Source: Ruminococcaceae bacterium UBA7135 (GTDB lineage Bacteria > Bacillota > Clostridia > Oscillospirales > Ruminococcaceae). Taken from it: a stretch of 11,308 bases of DNA. Within the stretch, counting starts at the first letter, position 1. Every line of letters begins with the position of its first letter. This document shows, in pieces, positions 6,317-11,308 of the stretch. The notes under the pieces were generated by a model that saw only the letters and a list, made by a program, of their open reading frames with translations, did not search any database and was not told the DNA's origin. Both the position numbers and the translations under genes were made by a program. The stretch is from NCBI GenBank assembly GCA_002492075.1, contig DKXD01000114.1, positions 1 through 11,308 of the forward strand, given 5' to 3'.

Positions 6317-6345
6317 TTCTCACCCCCGCAGAGCGGGGGCGAGAA
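6317..6345. repeat. GC-rich palindromic repeat, copy F
   Basis: TTCTC-A-CCCCCGC (6317-6329), loop AGA, GCGGGGG-C-GAGAA (6333-6345): seven pairs, one A/C mismatch, then five pairs, followed by a run of A. It is the last of four copies packed into 212 bases between citrate synthase and the DAHP synthase promoter; the spacer 6092-6487 holds nothing coding. Confidence 0.8.
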
Positions 6346-6394
6346 AAAATAATATGCAAGTTTATAATGGGAAAATAGTGTGATAATTCGGGTG

Positions 6395-6423
6395 TTGACA
6401 TTTCGGAAAAGATGTGATATAAT
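6395..6423 (+). promoter_or_regulatory. Perfect consensus SigA promoter for DAHP synthase
   Basis: TTGACA (6395-6400), exactly 17 bases, TATAAT (6418-6423), with TG at 6415-6416 making an extended -10. The start point near 6430 gives a leader of about 58 nt, too short for a T-box or a trp-type attenuator. It lies inside the upstream in-frame extension of the coding frame, which rules out a start at 6380. Confidence 0.92.
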
Positions 6424-6487
6424 ATATTTGTTTGGAGCAACTCTTGCTTTTGCTCTTTATATCATTAAAGTATTGGAGATAATAGCT

Positions 6488-7516
6488 ATGTCAATGACGT
6501 TTAACAGAAAATTGCCGATCCCGAAAGAGATAAAGGAAATGTACCCCCTTACCGATGAGATAAAGGAAGTTAAGGCGGCTCGTGATAAGAAGATCGCGGA
6601 CGTGTTCGAGGGAAAATCGGATAAGTTTTTGCTTATCATAGGTCCGTGTTCGGCGGATAACGAAAGCTCCGTTATGGACTACGTAAACCGCCTCGCGAAG
6701 GTGCAGGAGAAAGTAGCGGACAGAATACTTATAATTCCGAGAATATATACAGGAAAGCCGCGTACCAACGGCACGGGTTATAAGGGGCTTATTCATCAGC
6801 CCGATCCCACTAAGAAAGAGGATATGCTGCAAGGCATAATCGAGGTGAGAAAGCTGCACACCCGCGCTATCGCGGAGACGCATCTCACCTGCGCCGACGA
6901 AATGCTTTATCCCGAAAACTATCGTTATTTAAGCGATTTGCTGTCGTATGTGGCAGTCGGAGCGCGTTCCGTTGAGGATCAGCACCACCGCCTTGTTGCA
7001 AGCGGTATGGAGTGTCCTGTGGGAATGAAGAACCCCACTTCGGGAACTTTGTCGGTAATGTTCAACTCGATACAGGCGGCGCAGGCATCGCATACGTTTA
7101 TTTACCGCGGCTGGGAGGTCGTGTCCGACGGCAACCCGCATGCACACGCTATCTTGCGCGGCGCACAGAACAAGCACGGTCAGACGCTTCCGAATTATCA
7201 CTACGAGGATCTGAAGCTCTGCTATGATCTGTATATGGAAAAGGGTCTGCAATATCCGTCGATAATCGTGGACACCAACCATTCCAACAGCGGCAAGCAG
7301 TTCCTCGAACAGATAAGGATATCAAACGAGGTGCTGCACTCTATGCGCCATTCCAAGGAGATACGCAACATTGTAAAGGGGCTTATGATAGAGAGCTATA
7401 TCGAGGACGGCGCTCAGAAGATAGAGGAGGGCACCTACGGCAAGTCCATCACCGACCCGTGCCTTGGCTGGGAAAAGACCGAAAAGCTGATCTACGGCAT
7501 TGCCGAGCAGCTTTAA
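6488..7516 (+). CDS. aroF: 3-deoxy-7-phosphoheptulonate synthase (DAHP synthase, type I)
   Basis: Catalyses the first step of the shikimate pathway: phosphoenolpyruvate plus erythrose 4-phosphate to DAHP. The 342-residue protein has the AroF/AroG/AroH pattern throughout: LLIIGPCSADNESSVMDY (48-65) with metal ligand Cys54; RIYTGKPRTNGTGYKGL (85-101); GARSVEDQHHRLVASGMECPVGMKNPTSG (158-186), the substrate-binding block; VDTNHSNSGKQ (261-271) with His265; MIESYIEDG (300-308) with Glu302; and ITDPCLGWE (321-329) with Asp323. All four expected metal ligands are present. The start is ATG 6488, eight bases after GGAGA (6475-6479) and downstream of the perfect promoter. Feedback specificity (Phe, Tyr or Trp) cannot be read with certainty, so the symbol denotes the family. 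It is probably co-transcribed with the gene 9 nt downstream. Confidence 0.95.
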   Translation: MSMTFNRKLPIPKEIKEMYPLTDEIKEVKAARDKKIADVFEGKSDKFLLIIGPCSADNESSVMDYVNRLAKVQEKVADRILIIPRIYTGKPRTNGTGYKGLIHQPDPTKKEDMLQGIIEVRKLHTRAIAETHLTCADEMLYPENYRYLSDLLSYVAVGARSVEDQHHRLVASGMECPVGMKNPTSGTLSVMFNSIQAAQASHTFIYRGWEVVSDGNPHAHAILRGAQNKHGQTLPNYHYEDLKLCYDLYMEKGLQYPSIIVDTNHSNSGKQFLEQIRISNEVLHSMRHSKEIRNIVKGLMIESYIEDGAQKIEEGTYGKSITDPCLGWEKTEKLIYGIAEQL

Positions 7517-7525
7517 GATAGTTGT

Positions 7526-8386
7526 ATGAGATTTTTCGCAAGACGTTACGGATTTTGCCTTAAAAGCTGTTTTCGCGGTATGAGACCGTGGGTGTGGATT
7601 TTGATAATCGCAGTCTGGGCTATCCCGTTCCGCACGGACGATTCTCAAATGTCTATCGGCGTTCGTATGGCAGTCGGTGCAATGTGCGGCGCAGCGTTTA
7701 ATTTGCTGTGGCTGCTTATCGGGTCGCTGGTCGTTGCCTTAAAGGACTTTGAGCTTTACAAGATACTCGATGAAAAGGGCTTTTGCGTGGAGTATCTCAA
7801 AGCCTTCGAGCAGACGAAGATAATCAATAAGCCGTTTTTGCTGCAAAACGCCGTGGCGTATGCCGAAATATTCGAGCGTATAGGTCAGCCGCAGACCGCG
7901 CTGAACTATCTGAACTCAATAGCCGTTCCGCCAAACGCGCGTATAAACGAACGCATAGGGTACTTTTTCATTTATGTGATGTGTGCCCTAAAACTTGGCA
8001 ACGTTGCGCTCGCCGAGGAAACGTGGCGGCGGTTTGAGGGCGATCTGAAAGCGGCGAGAAGATCTCCGATGTATAACGGGATAAGCAACATAGTCATCTT
8101 GCCGCTTCTGTATATCGACTGCGCGGCGGGGCGGGTGAAACGCGCTTTCGAACAGACCGTGGCGTTTATTAACAGCCGCGACTATGAACGCTGCTTGAGT
8201 TCTATGATCGACATTGACATAATGCTGCTGTACGAGCTTGTAAAGCTCGGAAAGACCGATGAAGCAGCCGAGTGGCAGACGGAGCTTGCAAAGCGTGTGG
8301 AACAGACCAATACGCAGTTCAGGTCGCAGAGACCGAAGCTTATCGAGGACTTTAACAAAGCGGCTCGCGGAGAATTGCCCCTGTGA
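7526..8386 (+). CDS. Uncharacterised membrane protein with helical-repeat domain
   Basis: Unrecognised 286-residue protein. After a basic start (RFFARRYGF) there are two likely membrane helices, about 20-35 (RPWVWILIIAVWAIPF) and 46-72 (VRMAVGAMCGAAFNLLWLLIGSLVVAL), with a short acidic loop between. Residues about 74-280 are soluble and helical, with pairs such as FLLQNAVAYAEIFERIG / QPQTALNYLNSI and FIYVMCALKLG / NVALAEETWRRF that look like tetratricopeptide-type repeats; both ends would be cytoplasmic. It begins 9 bases after the DAHP synthase stop without a promoter, so it is probably translated from the same mRNA; no strong ribosome binding site precedes ATG 7526 or the in-frame ATG at 7580, so translational coupling is likely and the exact start is uncertain. 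A terminator follows. Nothing ties it functionally to aromatic synthesis. Confidence 0.8.
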   Translation: MRFFARRYGFCLKSCFRGMRPWVWILIIAVWAIPFRTDDSQMSIGVRMAVGAMCGAAFNLLWLLIGSLVVALKDFELYKILDEKGFCVEYLKAFEQTKIINKPFLLQNAVAYAEIFERIGQPQTALNYLNSIAVPPNARINERIGYFFIYVMCALKLGNVALAEETWRRFEGDLKAARRSPMYNGISNIVILPLLYIDCAAGRVKRAFEQTVAFINSRDYERCLSSMIDIDIMLLYELVKLGKTDEAAEWQTELAKRVEQTNTQFRSQRPKLIEDFNKAARGELPL

Positions 8387-8400
8387 TGTGTTAATGAAGT

Positions 8401-8424
8401 TATCCCCGTCTTTTGACGGGGATA
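8401..8424. terminator. Intrinsic terminator between convergent genes
   Basis: A perfect 10-bp stem, TATCCCCGTC (8401-8410) with GACGGGGATA (8415-8424), closes on TTTT and is followed by TGTTTTTATA on the plus strand. It ends the DAHP synthase transcript and lies 17 bases past the stop of the histidine kinase on the other strand, where the trailing T-run is poor. Confidence 0.93.
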
Positions 8425-8440
8425 TGTTTTTATACGTATA

Positions 8441-10522
8441 TTATGATCTGCTGTCGAGAACGTCCGCGATAAGCGACAGCAAATTGTCCATATTGAGGGG
8501 TTTGGGCGCGTGGGCGTCCATACCCGATTCGATAGACTTCTTTTTGTCCTCGGCGTATGTATTGGCGGAAAGCGCGATTATCGGAATATCCTCGTTTGCT
8601 CCCCCAAGCGCGCGGATCGCGCGGGTAGCGTCATAGCCGTTCATACGCGGCATTTGTATATCCATCAGTATCACGTCGTAATACCTCTCGTCGGCGGCGC
8701 GTACCATTTCCACAGCGATATCTCCGTCAGACGCGGTCTCAACGACAAAGCCCTCCGCGCAGAGAAGCTCCTTTGCGATCTCGCAGTTTATCTCGTTGTC
8801 TTCCACAAGCAATATACGCAGACCCTCAAGTGTCACGGGTTTTTTCGGCTTTGCGGCGGAGCGGTTTTCGCTGTTTTCAAGCTGCTTTAACGTTACCGTC
8901 ACGGTAAATCGGCTGCCCTCGTTAGGACGGCTTTTCACGGATATTTTGCCGCCCATAAGATCAAGGATATTTTTCACCACTGTCATTCCAAGTCCGCTGC
9001 CAAGAATTCCGCTTTTAGTGGTGTTGTTTTCCCTTGCGAACGGCTCGAACAGGTGTTCCATAAACTCCTCGGAAATGCCGCTGCCCGTATCCTCCACGGT
9101 GAAAACATATTTCCCGTAGCCGGCGCCGTGCAGCTGTTCCTCGGCTTTAAAGCTTACGTGCCCGCCGTTTTCGGTGTACTTTGCCGCGTTGTCCAGAAGC
9201 TGCACAAAAACCTCGGTCAAGCGGGTAAAATCCGCAAGCACGTTGGGGTGCGCGATACCGGCTCTGTCAATTTCAAAGTGCAGATTTTTTGCGGTTATTT
9301 GGGGCATAATTGACTTTTCGATCTCGTCGATCATTTTGTCAAGACTGCCCTCTATCTCCGCAAGCGCCGCCTTTCCCGATTCCATTCGCGTGACTTCCAG
9401 TGCCTCGCTTACGATGGTCAGCAGCTGATCTCCCGAAATGCGGATCTTTTCGATGTATTCCTTGGTTTTTTCGCGGTCGTCGACATGATCCTTTATAAGG
9501 TCGGCAAAGCCCAGAATGGCGTTGAGCGGTGTTTTTATATCATGCGACATATTTGCGAGAAACGTGTTCTTGGCGATTGCCGCGGTCTGCGCCTGGCGGA
9601 GCGTATCGCTTAAAAACTTGCGGCGATCCGCCTGTTCCGTAACGTCCTTTACGATGATAAGCGCACCTACCGTGCCTTCCGCGGCGCTTTTTCCAAGCAG
9701 GACGACGTAGTGCAGCAAATGACTTTTTTCAAACTTATCGTCGACGCGTCTTTCGTAAACCTGTTCAAGCTCGCCTTTTTCGCAGCATTTCATCAGCCGT
9801 TCGAGATCGAAAAACTCCAAATAATCGTGACGGTCGTCGAGCGGTACAAGCTCCTTACTCGCCGCGATAAAATCCGTGTAACTTGTTTCCTCAAAATTCC
9901 CTTTCAAGCGTATTATGTCGGAAATGAGGAAGATGTTGTTTTCCCCATTTTGAGTGACAGCCGTAATAAATCTGTTTTCGGATAGGTTTACCTCATAAAA
10001 AAACAGCGCGTCGTGCAGTATCGCCTTGCGGTATTGGCTTTCCCTTACGGATATTTGCAGCAGAGCCTTGTTCGCGTTTTCAAGGCGCTCCATGCGCTTT
10101 ACCATACGCTCGGTGCTGTCGGCGATAAAGACGTAAAAAACGTCCCCGAACGATTCGGTGTTCGTAAAGCGCCCATAGTCGGCGATCCAGCGTGTGGAGC
10201 CGTCCTTTTGCTTTATGCGGTATTCGACGTAATCTGTTTTTTCGGCGTTGTTGGTTATTTGCTCGATAATGCTTTTTTCTACGTTATCTATGTCGTCGGG
10301 GTGAACCATTCCGCGAAACGTATTCCCCGTAAGCTCGACAAATTCCTGTAAGGTATTACAGCCGAATATTTTAAGGGCGGCTTTGTTGAGGTGAAGTATC
10401 TCCTCGCTTTCATCGGCGCGGTATGCAAAAAAGCCTCCGGGCATTTGTTCCACGAAATCAAGGAAGAAATCATCCGAATTCTCCCTTAATGCTTTCATAA
10501 ATTTTAATTGGCTGTTTTCCAT
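8441..10522 (-). CDS. Soluble PAS-domain hybrid sensor histidine kinase
   Basis: A 693-residue hybrid two-component kinase without signal peptide or membrane helix, so a cytoplasmic sensor. Order: a PAS domain (about 18-140, with FGC, the HPDD element at 74-77 and a DGSTRWI strand at 107-113); a second, weaker PAS-like region (about 165-297, ending VKDVTEQ); HisKA (about 310-382) with NMSHDIKTPLNAILGF and phospho-accepting His327; HATPase with N box DNAAKYTENGG (444-454), G1 VEDTGSGIS (476-484) and GSGLGM (508-513); and a receiver (569-691) with Glu574/Asp575, phospho-accepting Asp621 (LMDIQMP), Ser652 and Lys674. No HPt domain is attached, so phosphotransfer would need a separate partner, not seen here. 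The start is ATG 10522, four bases after GGAGGA (10532-10527); the frame stays open into the repeat element upstream, but that extension is rejected. Confidence 0.94.
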   Translation of the reverse strand: MENSQLKFMKALRENSDDFFLDFVEQMPGGFFAYRADESEEILHLNKAALKIFGCNTLQEFVELTGNTFRGMVHPDDIDNVEKSIIEQITNNAEKTDYVEYRIKQKDGSTRWIADYGRFTNTESFGDVFYVFIADSTERMVKRMERLENANKALLQISVRESQYRKAILHDALFFYEVNLSENRFITAVTQNGENNIFLISDIIRLKGNFEETSYTDFIAASKELVPLDDRHDYLEFFDLERLMKCCEKGELEQVYERRVDDKFEKSHLLHYVVLLGKSAAEGTVGALIIVKDVTEQADRRKFLSDTLRQAQTAAIAKNTFLANMSHDIKTPLNAILGFADLIKDHVDDREKTKEYIEKIRISGDQLLTIVSEALEVTRMESGKAALAEIEGSLDKMIDEIEKSIMPQITAKNLHFEIDRAGIAHPNVLADFTRLTEVFVQLLDNAAKYTENGGHVSFKAEEQLHGAGYGKYVFTVEDTGSGISEEFMEHLFEPFARENNTTKSGILGSGLGMTVVKNILDLMGGKISVKSRPNEGSRFTVTVTLKQLENSENRSAAKPKKPVTLEGLRILLVEDNEINCEIAKELLCAEGFVVETASDGDIAVEMVRAADERYYDVILMDIQMPRMNGYDATRAIRALGGANEDIPIIALSANTYAEDKKKSIESGMDAHAPKPLNMDNLLSLIADVLDSRS

Positions 10523-10549
10523 AACGTCCTCCGAAGCACAATTAAATAA

Positions 10550-10708
10550 GGGTATCTCTAAAAACCGGTTTGAGAAGGGAAAATCGGTAGGGTGCGTCGA
10601 CTGCTGGGAAAGCCGACGAAGCAAGGCTGTATGCCTTGCGAGGTGGTTTGACGACGCAGACGGCGTGCCCTGCCGATTTTGCCTCAAACAAGTTTTTTAG
10701 AGGTGCCC
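10550..10708. mobile_element. 159-bp MITE-like element with long inverted-repeat arms
   Basis: The left arm (10550-10591, beginning GGGTATCTCTAAAAACC) and the right arm (10668-10708, ending TTTTTTAGAGGTGCCC) are imperfect reverse complements over about 41 bases. Further in, TGCGTCG (10592-10598) pairs with CGACGCA (10652-10658), and at the tip GCAAGGC (10621-10627) pairs with GCCTTGC (10633-10639) around TGTAT, so the whole unit folds on itself. The tetranucleotide ATAA flanks it directly on both sides (10546-10549 and 10709-10712), which fits a target duplication. It holds no transposase. It lies between the kinase promoter and the kinase ribosome binding site, so it is transcribed as part of the kinase leader. 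The parent transposon family is not identified. Confidence 0.85.
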
Positions 10709-10725
10709 ATAATGTAGTTGTTTAT

Positions 10726-10754
10726 ATTTTACACCATATTTTAAAAATTTACAA
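10726..10754 (-). promoter_or_regulatory. SigA-type promoter for the hybrid kinase
   Basis: Read on the minus strand: TTGTAA (10754-10749), exactly 17 bases, TAAAAT (10731-10726). The start point near 10719 is just outside the MITE-like element, so the leader of about 195 nt would contain all of it before the ribosome binding site at 10532-10527. Confidence 0.65.
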
Positions 10755-10804
10755 GTGTTTTTTCAAAATTTTTAGTCATTGCAAAAAAAAGTTGTTCGTA
10801 TAAA

Positions 10805-10816
10805 GCTGTTAACAGC
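10805..10816. promoter_or_regulatory. Perfect 12-bp palindrome, possible operator
   Basis: GCTGTTAACAGC is fully self-complementary. It lies about 50 bases upstream of the kinase -35 box and downstream of the hairpin at 10878-10907. It shares TGTTAA/TTAACA with clostridial Rex half-sites but lacks the central spacer of a Rex operator, so no regulator is assigned. Confidence 0.35.
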
Positions 10817-10877
10817 AAAAGACGATGCAGAACAATATCAAGGTCGTTTCCCGTGCGAGCGGCGCAATAGAACGAAT

Positions 10878-10907
10878 AAGAGCCGATCTCAAACGTGATC
10901 GGCTCTT
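10878..10907. terminator. Intrinsic terminator-like hairpin
   Basis: A perfect 11-bp stem, AAGAGCCGATC (10878-10888) with GATCGGCTCTT (10897-10907), with an 8-base loop. TTG follows on the plus strand; ATTCGTTCTATT follows on the minus strand. No annotated gene ends here; the best candidate upstream transcript is the minus-strand unit from the promoter at 11200-11172. The T-runs are modest on both strands, so direction and strength are uncertain. Confidence 0.6.
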
Positions 10908-11082
10908 TTGGTGAATTGCAATATGTATTATGCTATAAGGTATGCCATCGTCAGGATAAAGCATTGCAGCGTCAGCAAGTCTTTCCTCAAGATCAATGAT
11001 CGCTTTTTCCTTTAATATTTTCGTATCCTCCTAAGTTTATTTTATTACTGATCTTCCGTTAAAAGCAGGCACACTATCTTAT

Positions 11083-11111
11083 TTTCTCTCACCCGCGAAG
11101 CGAGGAAGAAA
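11083..11111. repeat. GC-rich palindromic repeat, copy G
   Basis: TTTCTCTCACCCGC, loop GAA, then GCGAGGAAGAAA: outer arms pair well, the inner G-run is broken by an A. The loop and core resemble copy B. It falls within the leader of the orphan transcript. Confidence 0.65.
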
Positions 11112-11171
11112 GTAATTTTTGTGCTCTTTTTATTGGTAATCAGTATAAGCACCCACCTTTTGCTTGTGGAT

Positions 11172-11200
11172 ATTATAACACAGACTTTTGGGATTGTCAA
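11172..11200 (-). promoter_or_regulatory. Perfect consensus SigA promoter of an orphan transcript
   Basis: Read on the minus strand: TTGACA (11200-11195), exactly 17 bases, TATAAT (11177-11172), with TG in the extended -10 position. It is as good as the DAHP synthase promoter, yet no conventional gene follows before the hybrid kinase 640 bases away. Confidence 0.88.
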
Positions 11201-11308
11201 ATCGAAAAAGCCATTAGTTATGGTATAAAACTGCCATTTTCCCGAGCTTGTTACATGGAAGTTACATTATATGTCCTACCGCTTTTTTGTAAATGTATAT
11301 TAAAAATT

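Larger units (their letters stand above)
10875..11165 (-). ncRNA. Candidate orphan transcript (small RNA or small-peptide mRNA)
   Basis: This minus-strand unit of about 290 nt runs from a perfect promoter to a hairpin and has no recognised gene. It contains palindrome copy G, then a textbook AGGAGG (11032-11027) followed after 8 bases by ATA, not ATG, at 11018. That frame stays open from there to TAA at 10811-10809 (internal ATG at 10964) and begins with the coding-like ILKEKAIIDLEERLADAAML, but it runs through the hairpin. In another frame a TTG at 10996 could encode a 22-residue hydrophobic peptide (LLTLQCFILTMAYLIA at its end) stopping at 10928, just before the hairpin, the layout of small membrane toxins. 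Neither reading is secure. The bases from 11201 to 11308 are AT-rich and show nothing. Confidence 0.35.

Noticed and set aside
6134..6345. Possible CRISPR array because of several similar palindromes in a row
   Set aside because: The units differ in length and sequence, the spacing is irregular and there are no cas genes; dispersed palindromes explain it better.
6096..6440. Open frames on both strands through the spacer between citrate synthase and DAHP synthase
   Set aside because: They consist largely of the palindromic repeats and include the perfect promoter; no ribosome sites and low-complexity products.
10805..10816. Rex operator at the palindrome GCTGTTAACAGC
   Set aside because: Rex sites have two TTGTTAA/TTGTGAA-like halves separated by several bases; this palindrome has no spacer and only partial half-sites.
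10825..10914. A 29-codon plus-strand frame (MQNNIKVVSR...) ending just after the hairpin
   Set aside because: No ribosome binding site, no promoter with correct spacing, and half of it is the terminator stem; it reads as a chance frame.

Overview
The window looks like a chromosomal segment of a gut-type anaerobic clostridium, most likely of the Ruminococcus/Oscillospiraceae group. This is inferred from gene content and style: a Rex redox repressor, a SpoIID/LytB-domain protein, clostridial-type citrate synthase, type I DAHP synthase, strong AGGAGG/AAAGGA ribosome binding sites, near-consensus SigA promoters, and many GC-rich palindromic repeats in AT-rich spacers. No species can be named from the sequence alone. 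There are no rRNA or tRNA genes, no CRISPR array and no transposase.

Layout from left to right: rex (49-687, +); an Xre-type regulator with a long glycine-pentad tail (854-1660, +); a small three-helix membrane protein (1732-2007, -), convergent with it across a shared terminator; a divergent DUF1266-like protein with a helical N-terminal part (2330-3469, +); a terminator and repeat; a membrane-anchored SpoIID-domain protein (3574-4455, -); a divergent spacer carrying a strong promoter framed by an 18-bp inverted repeat; citrate synthase (4724-6091, +); a 390-bp spacer packed with four palindromic repeats and a perfect promoter; DAHP synthase (6488-7516, +), followed after 9 nt by an uncharacterised membrane/helical-repeat protein (7526-8386, +); a terminator; and a soluble PAS hybrid histidine kinase (8441-10522, -). 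The last 600 bp hold a 159-bp MITE-like element in the kinase leader, the kinase promoter, and a perfect SigA promoter for an orphan transcript pointing the same way as the kinase.

How the genes relate: most are single-gene or two-gene units with their own promoters and terminators, so this is not one pathway operon. Citrate synthase and DAHP synthase are both feeders of amino-acid biosynthesis (glutamate family and aromatics). Rex, the Xre protein and the hybrid kinase are regulators whose targets cannot be read from the window; no good Rex operator was seen here.

The points most worth a second look are the repeated CAACTGTGCA motif around the citrate synthase promoter, the MITE lying inside the kinase 5' leader, the orphan promoter/terminator unit at 10878-11200 with a perfect Shine-Dalgarno but an ATA where a start codon should be, the 22-pentad Gly repeat in the Xre protein, and the SpoIID-like protein that appears to lack the catalytic glutamate.
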